From Enterobacter cloacae subsp. cloacae ATCC 13047 (lineage in GTDB: Bacteria > Pseudomonadota > Gammaproteobacteria > Enterobacterales > Enterobacteriaceae): 64,000 bases of DNA. This document shows, in pieces, positions 35,584 to 44,480 of the stretch. The stretch's first letter is position 1; the number at the start of each line of letters is the position of its first letter. The notes beneath the pieces were generated by a model that saw only the letters and a program-made list of their open reading frames with translations, was not told the DNA's origin and searched no databases. A program made the position numbers and the translations under genes. The stretch covers positions 3,224,001 to 3,288,000 of the forward strand of contig NC_014121.1 of the NCBI RefSeq assembly GCF_000025565.1. The letters are read 5' to 3'.

Positions 35584-35738
35584 CAGCCCTCCTTCCAGCG
35601 CAGGAAAACCGTCACGTTTCCGCACTGGCCTTTAAGTTGCTCACTGCGCTTAATGGCGTTCGGTGGGATGCAAGAGTCCATGACGACTTCGCCAACTCGA
35701 TAAAGTGGACTTTTTTTCAGTAACCCGCCTCGCTTCAT
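35583..35738 (-). CDS. Small phage protein, 51 residues
   Basis: A short basic protein beginning MKRGGLLKKSPLYRVGEVVMDS. The start at 35738 makes an ATGA overlap with the upstream gene, and the stop abuts the next start, so it is read as a real coupled gene. No family recognised. Confidence 0.5.
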   Translation of the reverse strand: MKRGGLLKKSPLYRVGEVVMDSCIPPNAIKRSEQLKGQCGNVTVFLRWKEG

Positions 35739-35905
35739 TCTTTCCACCTCAGCACCTTCGCGCCAGTCGCCCGGATGCGCGGGCAGTTGATGAACCACTC
35801 GCCGTCTGATTTTACGTAGCCGGTAGTCTCCCGCCCGGTGTCGGTCATCACCCAGACGCGGGTGAACGAGCGCGGCAGGCCGTGCTTAACTGATTTGTAC
35901 GTCAT
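35735..35905 (-). CDS. Small phage protein, 56 residues
   Basis: It starts MTYKSVKHGLPRSFTRVWVM and contains TDTGRETTGYVKSDGEWFINCPRIRA. ATG 35905 overlaps the upstream stop codon by one base. It lies among head-tail joining genes. The function is unknown, and similar small beta-rich proteins occur at this place in related prophages. Confidence 0.5.
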   Translation of the reverse strand: MTYKSVKHGLPRSFTRVWVMTDTGRETTGYVKSDGEWFINCPRIRATGAKVLRWKE

Positions 35906-36306
35906 CACTTGCCCCCGCACATGCAGCCGCCCTTCCCGATCCAGATACCAGCAAATGCCGGGGCGGCGGTAGGGTCGGCAGGAATTAGCGAGGTGGCGCA
36001 TCCGTACTTATCCAGCTCGCGCAACAGGTTAACCGAGGCCTTCCAGCGATCGGTGAACGATTGGTATCGGAACGAGCGCGATGCACCACTCGGAGCTGTC
36101 TGGCTTGAGATGTACTTATCCCCCTGCCCGAGACCCATAAGCGCCAGCAGATAGAGCTGAATCAGCAGCGCGGTCGATGCCGGATAATGCGCATCGAGAC
36201 ACTCCTGAATGCTGTTGGCCTGGTCGACGAGAGCCTGAAGAACAAAATCGGGAATGGTAATTCCCTGGCTCTCCAGATACTCCTTCGCCTGTTCGAGAGT
36301 TACCAT
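35905..36306 (-). CDS. Head-tail connector-like protein (gp6 position)
   Basis: The 133-residue protein has a helical N terminus (MVTLEQAKEYLESQGITIPD) and a C terminus rich in Gly and Cys (GKGGCMCGGK). Position after the capsid genes and before the gp10-like gene fits a DNA-packaging or head-tail connector. The C-terminal CMC motif is unusual and could bind metal, or it may be chance. Confidence 0.58.
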   Translation of the reverse strand: MVTLEQAKEYLESQGITIPDFVLQALVDQANSIQECLDAHYPASTALLIQLYLLALMGLGQGDKYISSQTAPSGASRSFRYQSFTDRWKASVNLLRELDKYGCATSLIPADPTAAPAFAGIWIGKGGCMCGGK

Positions 36307-36343
36307 TATCGACTCCGTGAAATACCCCGCCGGGGCGGGGCAT

Positions 36344-36366
36344 AAAAAAACCGCCTTAGCGGCGGC
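36344..36366 (-). terminator. Terminator after the 97-residue capsid-region gene
   Basis: Minus strand GCCGCC, GCTAA, GGCGG and seven T. A second palindrome, CCCCGCC/GGGGCGGGG-like, lies beside it at 36325-36340. Confidence 0.8.
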
Positions 36367-36368
36367 TG

Positions 36369-36662
36369 TTATTCAGCAGGGAAAAGCTTTTCGAGTTCGC
36401 CATCCGGCAACAGCTCACTGAGCTTTTCCGCGCCCAGGGTGCCTTTGAACTCAATTCCCAGCTCAGTAAGGCGGTCCTGAATAATCTCTTTGCGAGATTT
36501 TTCACTGGTACCGGCATCAGGTGTTGCAGGTTTCAGCTCGCCACCAGCCTCGCCCTTCATCAGCCGGACGTTAGACTTCAGCGCCGGGTGAAGATCTTTC
36601 AACTCCACCACGTCGCCAACCTTTACGCCGAACCATGGGCGCACAACTTCGTATTTAGCCAT
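36369..36662 (-). CDS. Capsid-region protein with HeH/LEM-like end
   Basis: The 97-residue protein has an N-terminal small beta part (VVRPWFGVKVGDVVELKDLHP) and a C-terminal helix-extended-helix look (RKEIIQDRLTELGIEFKGTLG ... LSELLPD). Such HeH domains are common in small phage head proteins. It lies directly after the major capsid gene. Exact role unknown. Confidence 0.6.
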   Translation of the reverse strand: MAKYEVVRPWFGVKVGDVVELKDLHPALKSNVRLMKGEAGGELKPATPDAGTSEKSRKEIIQDRLTELGIEFKGTLGAEKLSELLPDGELEKLFPAE

Positions 36663-36671
36663 GCTGTTTCC

Positions 36672-37748
36672 TTACGCCAGGTTAGCGCCGTAGACAACGC
36701 CAGACAGGCCCTGATCGTCTGCAGTAATTTGCAGGCCTTCAGCAGACATGATCTGGAAGTTGTAGTTAACGTTAGGCAGTGGGCGCGGCAGTGGCACAAC
36801 GCCAACAGCCATACCCACCAGTGGGGAGATCACGTCACGACGACGAACGTACGCGATAAACTCGTTACCGGTCAGCGCGAAGCTCATGCGGATTTCTTTC
36901 ACCGGTGCGAATGGCAGAACAGCCTGCAGGAGAGTGCCGCTCACCACACCATTAACTACGTATGGCTGAGCCATATTTGCCCAGATCTCAGGGGAAACCC
37001 ACATCACATCATACTGAGCTACTTTGTTGGTGCGTGCGGTGGTACCGAATGCTCCTTTACCAAAGAACTCAAAATATTGAGTCGTGGTTGCGCTGGTCAG
37101 GTCGATGTTCGCACCACCAGCACCAGAACCGAGGTTAATCTTCTTGGTGTTGCGGTGGTTCTTGATGCCCTGCGCCGGGTAGGACTGAACCTGAATTTTT
37201 GAATCGCCGTTCAGGTAGTAGTTGACGCGCTTCTGGTTGAACTTGCGCATCTTCGCCATCTGCGAATCCAGAACCAGATCAATGCCTACAGAGTTAAGGC
37301 CAGCAGCATGACGCCAGTTAACACCGTAGCCAGCAGTGAACACCGGAATCGGGTCGCCATCGCTCGCGTAGTCAGTGTGGTCGAAGGAGAATGGCGCCTG
37401 ACCATCGATGCTTACTGACACGTCGTCAGCGATGTCGCCGACCACGTTATACAGCTTGGCGGTTTTACCAACCGGCAGCACGGTCTGAACGCCGATCAGG
37501 TCGTTTACGATTTCCATGCCAACTTCCTGATCCCGCAGCTGCAGCACCTGGTTGTCAATCTCAGCCCAGAAGTCACGGGAGAAACCGCCAACAGCGTTAC
37601 AAGCCAGCATGTCAGGCGTCATCATTGCGCGGTTAGCTGCAATGATGGAATCGTTCTGTAGGTTCCACATGTTGCGGTTTGCCCACAGCTCACTCCAGTG
37701 CCCGCCGAGGCGGGAGTTAGTCGCCAGCGTCTCTTTAGAGAAGTACAT
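36672..37748 (-). CDS. Major capsid protein
   Basis: The 358-residue protein lies between a decoration-like protein and connector genes and has the family sequence MYFSKETLATNSRLGGHWSELW. It resembles capsid proteins annotated as DUF6260, expected to have the HK97 fold. AAAAGGACAAAC provides a good SD. Unlike HK97 there is no long N-terminal delta domain, in line with a separate scaffold encoded by the nested gene upstream. Confidence 0.85.
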   Translation of the reverse strand: MYFSKETLATNSRLGGHWSELWANRNMWNLQNDSIIAANRAMMTPDMLACNAVGGFSRDFWAEIDNQVLQLRDQEVGMEIVNDLIGVQTVLPVGKTAKLYNVVGDIADDVSVSIDGQAPFSFDHTDYASDGDPIPVFTAGYGVNWRHAAGLNSVGIDLVLDSQMAKMRKFNQKRVNYYLNGDSKIQVQSYPAQGIKNHRNTKKINLGSGAGGANIDLTSATTTQYFEFFGKGAFGTTARTNKVAQYDVMWVSPEIWANMAQPYVVNGVVSGTLLQAVLPFAPVKEIRMSFALTGNEFIAYVRRRDVISPLVGMAVGVVPLPRPLPNVNYNFQIMSAEGLQITADDQGLSGVVYGANLA

Positions 37749-37765
37749 ATGTGTTTGTCCTTTTG

Positions 37766-38215
37766 TTACGCGCCAGCTGCGGCGACAGTGCCAACGCGCA
37801 TACGCACGCGAATGAAGTCAGTGGTGCTGGCCGCGATGGTGTATTCATCCTGGCTGTAGCCGATCACTGAATCAGTGTCGGATGTGGCAAGGGTAAACTG
37901 ACCGGCAGTTCCCAGCTTGATCGGGCTGTCTTTTTTATACGCACCAGGCAGGCAGCGCAGCGCCAGCTCACGACCTTCTTCGACGTAGTTACCTACTGCC
38001 GAATCCCCGGCAGGGATTTCTTCGGTGATTGTCAGGCCCTGGTGATAACCGACATCGATGATGTACAGGCGGCCGGTTAGCGCGGTGGCCTGAGCGAATT
38101 TATCGGATGAGTTGATGGTTGCGGCGGTGCCAGGAAGCAACCCGGCGGCCGTTGTGCGGGTTTCGGTCTTGTACAGAGACTGACCGTCGATATTAACGCG
38201 ACGATAACGTGGCAT
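37766..38215 (-). CDS. Capsid decoration-like protein
   Basis: The 149-residue beta-rich protein begins MPRYRRVNIDGQSLYKTETR and is encoded between scaffold and capsid, the place of gpD-like cement proteins. Secondary structure seems all beta. The assignment is by position and overall character. Confidence 0.62.
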   Translation of the reverse strand: MPRYRRVNIDGQSLYKTETRTTAAGLLPGTAATINSSDKFAQATALTGRLYIIDVGYHQGLTITEEIPAGDSAVGNYVEEGRELALRCLPGAYKKDSPIKLGTAGQFTLATSDTDSVIGYSQDEYTIAASTTDFIRVRMRVGTVAAAGA

Positions 38216-38227
38216 TATTCCGGCTCC

Positions 38228-38572
38228 TTACTTGAAGTGTTCGTCTGCGGCTGGTGCGCCGGTTTCTTTGTGCTGCTGAGCATTGTTGGTGCCCAGCGGC
38301 GCAGCTTCGCCCAGCGACTTGAACATCGCGTCCAGAGCTTCGCCTGACAGAGCGTTCGCGACGATATCGCCATGGACCTTCGCAACCGCTTCGCGCTTTG
38401 CTTTCTCTTCGGCACGGGAGTTCGCGGTAAGGGTTTCCGCGAGTTGCTTCTGATTGGCCTGCAGCGCATCAACCTTTTCCGCGAGAGGCTTAATAGCCGC
38501 TTCAGTATTGGTCGCAACAGCCTGGCCGATCATGCTGCCGATTTGTTCCAGTTCTTCTTTGGTTAAAGGCAT
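38228..38572 (-). CDS. Nested scaffold protein from internal start
   Basis: ATG 38572 lies in frame within the protease gene and is preceded by GGAGGG at four bases, a far better SD than most genes here. The 114-residue product (MPLTKEELEQIGSMIG ...) is the complete coiled-coil scaffold region without the protease. Internal initiation is inferred from the SD and from the lambda C/Nu3 precedent. Confidence 0.62.
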   Translation of the reverse strand: MPLTKEELEQIGSMIGQAVATNTEAAIKPLAEKVDALQANQKQLAETLTANSRAEEKAKREAVAKVHGDIVANALSGEALDAMFKSLGEAAPLGTNNAQQHKETGAPAADEHFK

Positions 38573-39550
38573 GTCGCCCTCCGTTTTGTGGTTTGGTGCA
38601 GGCTGTTCCTGCGGTGTGAATAGAGCTTTGAATTTGTTAGCGACGACTGCCACCCACGACTCCTGGCGCGCTACTGCGGTTCCGGTATCGTCGATTGTGA
38701 TCTTCCCGCCATCAGCGGAATAACCGTAAACCTGAGCATCACCGCCATTTCGCACGATGACCACCTGCGAGTCAGTGAAGTCAGCAACCCAGGCATATTC
38801 ATCCGTGCCCGGCGCAAACTTGGCTTTGGCTGCCCGATCGAGACGCTGCTCGCGCTCCCGGTAGGATTCACCCACCAGCGCGCCGGAGTTCGCTTTAAGC
38901 GGCTGCGCCAGATCGGCGTTTACCATCAGGCCAACGCCCTGCTCAGGGGTGGCGGCTCCGACTTCGTGCAGTAGGATCGCGTCGTGGTCCATGCTGTGAA
39001 TCTTCGCCACCCACTCGGCACCCGTAGCTCTCTGTTGTTCGTTAGGCTCAAGCTGGTCGAGGAAAGCGGCGACACTGGTATGAATCGGCGGAACGTCATC
39101 GCCGCGCTCGATGGCTGCGACGCGCTCAAGTAGTTCTCGGCCACCTTCAGACTCACCGGCGCGGGCAACATCAACCCACTTTTCGAGGTAGATACGATTA
39201 CCGGACTTCTTAACGTTGCGGTTCCACGCGCCGATATGGCCTGCGTTAATCCCCTCCGGGGAGAAAGCAGACACGAACTGACCATTAACCTGAGGGTGGC
39301 CCAGCGGCGCCAGGGTACCTTCCAGCCCCTTATAGTGGGCGTCGATTTGCTCTTGCGTGTACAAGCCGCCATTCATGACGACGTTAGCTGGAAGTGTGTA
39401 GCTCGGCAGCACCAGGTGCTCACGCCCGTTGTATGTTTCGCGCCGGATAGACTGGCTGTTCACCTTTGTGGTGATGTTGACCTGAATATGCTCACCATGT
39501 TTCGGTGCCTGGATTGGACGCTGTGCTTCGTGGTTTACCTGGAATTTCAT
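38228..39550 (-). CDS. Prohead protease-scaffold fusion (DUF2213)
   Basis: The 440-residue protein has a DUF2213 head-maturation-protease N-terminal half (about 1-250, with LPANVVMNGGLYTQEQIDAH and LAPLGHPQVNGQFVSA). Its C-terminal third is charged, alanine-rich and coiled-coil-forming, typical of scaffold. An internal start with a strong SD lies at 38572, so this gene probably makes both a protease-scaffold and a free scaffold, like lambda C/Nu3. It is followed by decoration and capsid genes. Confidence 0.8.
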   Translation of the reverse strand: MKFQVNHEAQRPIQAPKHGEHIQVNITTKVNSQSIRRETYNGREHLVLPSYTLPANVVMNGGLYTQEQIDAHYKGLEGTLAPLGHPQVNGQFVSAFSPEGINAGHIGAWNRNVKKSGNRIYLEKWVDVARAGESEGGRELLERVAAIERGDDVPPIHTSVAAFLDQLEPNEQQRATGAEWVAKIHSMDHDAILLHEVGAATPEQGVGLMVNADLAQPLKANSGALVGESYREREQRLDRAAKAKFAPGTDEYAWVADFTDSQVVIVRNGGDAQVYGYSADGGKITIDDTGTAVARQESWVAVVANKFKALFTPQEQPAPNHKTEGDMPLTKEELEQIGSMIGQAVATNTEAAIKPLAEKVDALQANQKQLAETLTANSRAEEKAKREAVAKVHGDIVANALSGEALDAMFKSLGEAAPLGTNNAQQHKETGAPAADEHFK

Positions 39551-39553
39551 GAG

Positions 39554-40480
39554 TTATTTCTCCGCCCAGGCGTAACCGCTCGCCTGCATCGATTTATATT
39601 CCTGTTTGAGTTTCGTGATGGTGTCCGGGTATTCCGGCTTGCCGTCCGCATCCACCAGCACCGACTGCTGGCTGCATTTGCAGTTGATGGAGTTGCCATC
39701 TTTGCTGTACCAGTCACGCACCTCTTCGTTGGTGTAGAGGTGGGCATGGCGCACTGCGTGGGTATGTCGCGTTGTCGGCGACAGAGCTGAGATGTGAACC
39801 AGCAGCGTTTTAAGGCCGAACAGGTCATTCGCCTCTTGGTCTTCATCCCACTTGGCCCGGCGCAGCGCGGTAGTCACTTCAGTGCGTGCTATCCGGTTAG
39901 CCCGGCGTTTCTCGATGCCGGTCTGGTCTGTCAGGTTGCGGGCAATGTCCAGAGGATTGAGCCCGCGCCCAACACCATCAGTAAGAACACGCGCCATGTC
40001 GCGCTTAACGTCAGCCGTCAGCCCCTTCATTTCCTCAAATACACGCGCATGCACCAGCGCCATGCGTTTCTGATACTGGTCGCTTGCGAGGATGGAGGCC
40101 AGCGACTCACGCCCGGCTGCGTACACCGGGGATTGCTGACTGAGGTTGTAGAACGACTGCCCGGTCCCTTTTTCCGAAGCCAGATCGATGTACTCGTAAA
40201 ACCACAGGTCGTAATCGCCACCTTCAAGCAGTACCTGATCAACCAGGTAACTGGCATCGTTCAGGATGATGGAGAGTAGCATTGGGTTTAGCTGGTATTC
40301 GTATCTGGCGTTTACTGCGAGGGAGGAAGGTATTTTGTTGAGTGCTGATTTGTACGCCTTGCCAATCTTATTCATCCGCCTGGCGAAGTCTTTCATTGCC
40401 CGGCGTTCCAGCGCATCGGCTCCGGTCGGATCCTGATAGTTACGCGGCAGAATCGGTGGCTTCGTCTTCTTCGTCGCCAT
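39554..40480 (-). CDS. Minor head / head morphogenesis protein (SPP1 gp7-like)
   Basis: The 308-residue protein contains the phage Mu F / SPP1 gp7 region in its C-terminal half (ANRIARTEVTTALRRAKWDED, then HTHAVRHAHL and the Cys-containing NSINCKCSQQSVLV). It is thought to sit inside the head at the portal and help DNA ejection. It overlaps the portal gene by 41 bp, with GGAGAAGAGG just before its ATG. Confidence 0.82.
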   Translation of the reverse strand: MATKKTKPPILPRNYQDPTGADALERRAMKDFARRMNKIGKAYKSALNKIPSSLAVNARYEYQLNPMLLSIILNDASYLVDQVLLEGGDYDLWFYEYIDLASEKGTGQSFYNLSQQSPVYAAGRESLASILASDQYQKRMALVHARVFEEMKGLTADVKRDMARVLTDGVGRGLNPLDIARNLTDQTGIEKRRANRIARTEVTTALRRAKWDEDQEANDLFGLKTLLVHISALSPTTRHTHAVRHAHLYTNEEVRDWYSKDGNSINCKCSQQSVLVDADGKPEYPDTITKLKQEYKSMQASGYAWAEK

Positions 40481-41789
40481 CCTCTTCTCCTAATGGAAAT
40501 TCATCGACGTTTTCATAACCGGCAGCAGTGCGAATTTCTTCACGACTAAAGGCTGGTTTTTCTCCGCTCCCCTGGAACGTCTGGTTAATCTCTGCCATGG
40601 TTTTGGCATTTGCGAGTTTCTCAGTTCCAGTCTGTTCGTTGAGGTCATCCCAGATAACCGTCTTCTCGCTGACTGCATCAATAATTTTCAGGTCGATGAG
40701 CTTGTCACTGAAGTCTTCAATTTCGAATGACAGGTCACCGCGCCGTGACTGGCAGCGCGCGTTGAAATATTTCTGATCCTCGGTGCTTGCCCTTTCACCC
40801 GTCTGCATCCCAACCAGAACCTTCACAGGGATATCAACAGATGCAGCGAAGGTTTGCAGGTTGACGTTATAGGTCGCTGACGGATCCGCTACAGCTGTGA
40901 CCAGTGGTGTGACTGTAGCCCCTTGGGTTGTCATCAGAACATCGTTACCACGGTTCATTTCCCCGGCAACTTCGTTAAACTTATCCTGCAACTCGTCCAT
41001 GCTCACGCCATAAAGTGACGCGAGATTGTTGAAATCGATTTCCTTCTCAAAGTTGACATTAAGCTGCCGCGCGGCGTTCTTTAGGAATGACTCACCAGAA
41101 CCACCCTCGACCTTCTCAAGGCTGACGCAGGCGTTATAGCCAGGCTCAAGGAAGCCAATAGCATCATTAGAATAGTCACCAAGGATAAAGACGCGATCGG
41201 GATGTACGAAGCGCTGATTAGTTCCACCGCTTGGAAGGCTCTCAACATATTTCCACTGCTTTGGCTGCCCGTAGCCTGCCGATTTCTGGTCAGTTACCCA
41301 CTCGCTGACTGTTAATGACCCAGCCCATGCGATCGTAACCTTTTTTAGTGACTTGCCACGAACAACAGGCTGATCCCATGTTCTGGAATCATTGATATGC
41401 AGCAGGATACCCGCATAACGTCCGACCTGTCGGCGGCGGTCTGCTTCAGCAAAAGCCCGCCAAAGGCGCTTTGTGAAAACCTTTTTGGTGTTCTTCTCCC
41501 AGGCAGTTTCATCCTTACTCTCGTCGGCATCATCACCCTCGATGATTTCCGGGTTGGTCTGCCAGCACTTGCCCACCAGCTTCTCTACTGCGCCGTGGGC
41601 TATTCCACCGCGACGATACAGTGCGTAGAGGTTTTCGTAAGTGACCTGCTCAGGGAATCCATACTCGCACCATGCGGAATGGCGCTTATTGTCCAGCCCC
41701 ATTGTAGGCGCCAACAGCCCCATACGGGCACGGGCCATCCGCGCATCGTTCAACGCATGGTTGACGGCGAGAGTTAATTTGTCAGTCAT
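40440..41789 (-). CDS. Portal protein (DUF1073 / Phage_portal_3)
   Basis: The 449-residue protein is of the DUF1073 portal family, encoded between terminase and minor head protein, with the conserved segments YENLYALYRRGGIAHGAVEKL and VLVGMQTGERASTEDQKYFNAR. It forms the dodecameric vertex through which DNA enters. The family name has been linked to anti-CBASS Acb1-like proteins in databases, but I see no paired HxT motifs. The C terminus is very acidic. Confidence 0.85.
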   Translation of the reverse strand: MTDKLTLAVNHALNDARMARARMGLLAPTMGLDNKRHSAWCEYGFPEQVTYENLYALYRRGGIAHGAVEKLVGKCWQTNPEIIEGDDADESKDETAWEKNTKKVFTKRLWRAFAEADRRRQVGRYAGILLHINDSRTWDQPVVRGKSLKKVTIAWAGSLTVSEWVTDQKSAGYGQPKQWKYVESLPSGGTNQRFVHPDRVFILGDYSNDAIGFLEPGYNACVSLEKVEGGSGESFLKNAARQLNVNFEKEIDFNNLASLYGVSMDELQDKFNEVAGEMNRGNDVLMTTQGATVTPLVTAVADPSATYNVNLQTFAASVDIPVKVLVGMQTGERASTEDQKYFNARCQSRRGDLSFEIEDFSDKLIDLKIIDAVSEKTVIWDDLNEQTGTEKLANAKTMAEINQTFQGSGEKPAFSREEIRTAAGYENVDEFPLGEEDGDEEDEATDSAA

Positions 41790-41816
41790 GGTTTGTCCGT
41801 TGGTGGATTTAAGGCA

Positions 41817-41841
41817 TAAAAAAAGGCCGCTTTGGCGACCT
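41817..41841 (-). terminator. Terminator upstream of the portal gene
   Basis: Minus strand AAGGTCGC, loop, GCGGCCTT and a T run, between a small orphan gene and the portal gene. Confidence 0.75.
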
Positions 41842-41858
41842 TGTGGCTATTTAAAAAG

Positions 41859-42047
41859 CTAAACTCTGTTGAACGAAATAAACATAATCTGCTCAGGCTT
41901 AACGCCATAATCACTTGCCAACTTCTGAGTGCACTCAATTAAGACAGTTGATGCAGATTTCGAAGAGCTTGCACCATAAATTTCGAAGTTTTCAAATACT
42001 CCGCCGTTGGTGTGGTAAATCTTATATGACATAAACCAATCATTCAT
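41859..42047 (-). CDS. Small phage protein between terminase and portal
   Basis: The 62-residue protein starts MNDWFMSYKIYHTNGGVFENFEI. ATG 42047 has AAGGGAG about nine bases upstream and is preferred over 42095. Its surroundings are AT-richer than the packaging genes and it has its own terminator downstream, as expected of a later-acquired moron. Function unknown. Confidence 0.6.
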   Translation of the reverse strand: MNDWFMSYKIYHTNGGVFENFEIYGASSSKSASTVLIECTQKLASDYGVKPEQIMFISFNRV

Positions 42048-42108
42048 AATATCTACTCCCTTACAGAATTGAGTAGATATTATCGGCAAGTGCATATGTT
42101 TCTTTAAA

Positions 42109-43368
42109 TTATCTCAACCTTTTCGGGATCATCATCCCGGCCATCTGGCCCTTACGTTTAATGTGTCCGTCGAGGCTGTAGCGAATACCGTCCCAGCAGT
42201 GTTCGTAACCGTCTGCCAGTTTAGGCAATACCTCGCCGGTGATGCGGTCCGTTTTGTAGGACCACATGCGGGCCTCTCTCGCCACATTCTTGCAGCGAGG
42301 ATGGATAATGATTTCGTCAAAGCCGCGAAGATGCGCGATACCGTCCTCAACACTCCCCTGCCATTTCTCGGCAGCCGAGATGTTGAAGCCCTGGCGCTTG
42401 AGATAGCTGATAGTCTCGGGTCGGGCGGAGTCGGCCTTGATGGGCCAGTCACGCGATCCGGGGATTGTGTCGTATAGCTCTGGCATATGGTCGAGCTCTG
42501 TCTGCTGACCGTATGCCTCGTATTCGATGTACAGCCGGTTGTGCAGGATGAACGAGCGCACCAGCGTGTTAGGGTCTTTGGCGAAACCGAAGTCAGCACC
42601 GAAGAAAAGGCGATCGGCCTCTTTCCATAGCTGGTCCGAGAACTCAGCGATCCGGTATTTACCGGCCAGCACCTGCTTATCAGAGTTTTCGAGGTAAGCA
42701 CCTTCCCAAACCCACGCGTATGTTGCCGGGTCAAGGCGGCGCTGATCGTTCTGTCGCTCACCTTCCAGCACGTCGGGGAACCATGGATTATCCGTGTAGT
42801 TCATCTCAACGGTGATACAGTCGTCGCCAGCCTCTTTACGGAAACGCTTATCCGTGGCGCTGCCGTCGCGCTCCGGGTTCCATGTCACCCAAATCTCTGA
42901 ACCTTCCTCACGAACGGTCGGGCTCAGCTTCTGCCAGGCTATTTCGCTGACTGATTCAGCCTCATCAACCCAACAGAGCAAGATGCGCGCTTTCGACTTG
43001 ATGCTGTCGAGGTTATGCCGCAGACCGCAGAACACGTAGTTAACGCTCTTGTCGATGGTGCGGATGTACTTCTCGCCGATATCAAAGTTGGAAGCCAGCC
43101 AGGGAACAGACAGGATAGCCTGTTTCACCTCCTGCATACTCGACTCTTCCAGTGAGTTCATGAATTCACGCGCACAGAGCACCACGCCGCTTTCACCGTT
43201 CATCATCGACTGATACGCCTTTACGGCTGTCATCAGCGCAAAAGTGCGCGTCTTGGCACTACCACGCCCACCATGCGAGCACCGGTAACGCTTATTCTCG
43301 GCGATGAACAGTGGCGCAAGCTTCGCTGGGATCGGCAGTTGAACGGCGTTACTCATGCTTTGGCTCAA
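42109..43368 (-). CDS. Terminase large subunit (PBSX family)
   Basis: The 419-residue packaging motor has an N-terminal ATPase with Walker A GGRGSAKT (33-40) and Walker B LLCWVDEAES (D135, E136). The C-terminal RNase H-like nuclease contains FFGADFGFAKDPNTLV and a later acidic cluster. It pumps DNA through the portal into the prohead and cuts the concatemer. It overlaps the small subunit gene by 20 bp. Confidence 0.93.
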   Translation of the reverse strand: MSQSMSNAVQLPIPAKLAPLFIAENKRYRCSHGGRGSAKTRTFALMTAVKAYQSMMNGESGVVLCAREFMNSLEESSMQEVKQAILSVPWLASNFDIGEKYIRTIDKSVNYVFCGLRHNLDSIKSKARILLCWVDEAESVSEIAWQKLSPTVREEGSEIWVTWNPERDGSATDKRFRKEAGDDCITVEMNYTDNPWFPDVLEGERQNDQRRLDPATYAWVWEGAYLENSDKQVLAGKYRIAEFSDQLWKEADRLFFGADFGFAKDPNTLVRSFILHNRLYIEYEAYGQQTELDHMPELYDTIPGSRDWPIKADSARPETISYLKRQGFNISAAEKWQGSVEDGIAHLRGFDEIIIHPRCKNVAREARMWSYKTDRITGEVLPKLADGYEHCWDGIRYSLDGHIKRKGQMAGMMIPKRLR

Positions 43369-43807
43369 CAGGCAGTAGCTGGATGATTGTCGGCTGCGGA
43401 GTCATGCTGCCATCAGGGCTTGTATGCTCGACTTTCTGGCGATTTGTGTAGGCATCGCCCATTTCTTTGGCGGCCTGCTCGATAAGCTGCGAGGTCATGC
43501 CGTAGTTCTTCATCTTTTCAGCATTGGTCGCCATTCGGTCGAGAACGCGTAACCGGTACGCTTTGTTCGCGATCGGGATGTCGGCGATCTCATTCTGGAA
43601 TCGTTTACGGGTGGCGTTGAACAGGTCAATCCACTTCTGGCTCAACTTGGCCGCCATTGCATTGCCTGGCGTATATTGCGACACCTGCTGCCGTGAGACA
43701 TCGATGCCGTATTCAGCCTTTACAAGCTCAATGACTTTTACCGGGGTCTCGTAGCAGGCGAGCGACTGAACGATGAAGGCTTTAACCTCTGTCGATAATG
43801 CTGCCAC
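43349..43807 (-). CDS. Terminase small subunit (DUF2280)
   Basis: The 152-residue DNA-recognition subunit has an N-terminal helix-turn-helix (KVIELVKAEYGIDVSRQQVSQY) and is of the DUF2280 family found with PBSX-type large subunits. The start codon is GTG at 43807, with GGAGGTAG upstream. The recognition site for packaging was not identified. Confidence 0.82.
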   Translation of the reverse strand: MAALSTEVKAFIVQSLACYETPVKVIELVKAEYGIDVSRQQVSQYTPGNAMAAKLSQKWIDLFNATRKRFQNEIADIPIANKAYRLRVLDRMATNAEKMKNYGMTSQLIEQAAKEMGDAYTNRQKVEHTSPDGSMTPQPTIIQLLPVEPKHE

Positions 43808-43838
43808 AGGCTACCTCCATGACAATCTGAATAAAGCG

Positions 43839-44477
43839 TTACGCCAGCTTCAACATGCACGTCCCGCATGACCTGGCTATATCGATGTGAGCCACTTCTG
43901 CTGGCGCATTGGCAGCATCAACGAGCTCCTGCACTTCTTTGCTGGCACCGTATCGACGTACGACACCAATGAATTCTTCGACGTCGTGGTCGCGCAGTGT
44001 AAGCACTGGCTGCCCGGTCTCTTTGTTGAACTTAGGCGCGCCGAAATCATCGGTGGCCTGGGCGATATGGTAAAGCTCGTGCTCTACAAGCGCGCAGAAC
44101 TCGAGGTCACTGCATTGCGAGCAGTAGTCAGCCGCCAGGGTGATGATGAACTTCGGTATTCGCCCGAACCATTCATGCATCTGCTGTTCCATTCTGGCTT
44201 TCTGCCAACCACCGGCGCGGAGCATTACCTGTTCGGCCTGGCCGAGGACGTAGCGCCCCTTCTTCGCGAAAGAATCAGACGCCCACATGAAGCAGAGATC
44301 AGCCTCTAAGAGGTGTTCGTGGTCAGGGTTATGGATGCTGCCGGTATCGCTGAGGATTTGGCGATTTATCCACTCATGCACTTCGTTAGCGGGTATCAGC
44401 CTGGTGTGTGGCTGCCAGTTGTCGGAGGCGATGAAGTTAACTGGCGGGTATGGCCTGCGCTCGTCATCGTTAACCAT
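43839..44477 (-). CDS. Putative phage metallopeptidase
   Basis: The 212-residue protein carries a zincin motif HELYH (133-137) in FCALVEHELYHIAQA, with further candidate ligands (DHDVEEF) about 35 residues later. It resembles the putative phage metallopeptidase family encoded beside terminases. Two cysteine pairs (CSQC and CGTC) may bind another metal. GGAG precedes the ATG. Its substrate is unknown; roles in capsid maturation or against host proteins are both possible. Confidence 0.75.
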   Translation of the reverse strand: MVNDDERRPYPPVNFIASDNWQPHTRLIPANEVHEWINRQILSDTGSIHNPDHEHLLEADLCFMWASDSFAKKGRYVLGQAEQVMLRAGGWQKARMEQQMHEWFGRIPKFIITLAADYCSQCSDLEFCALVEHELYHIAQATDDFGAPKFNKETGQPVLTLRDHDVEEFIGVVRRYGASKEVQELVDAANAPAEVAHIDIARSCGTCMLKLA

Positions 44478-44480
44478 GAG

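Noticed and set aside
40440..41789. Portal protein read as an anti-CBASS Acb1 enzyme
   Set aside because: Its place beside terminase and minor head protein and its length fit a portal; paired HxT motifs of Acb1-type phosphodiesterases are not seen.
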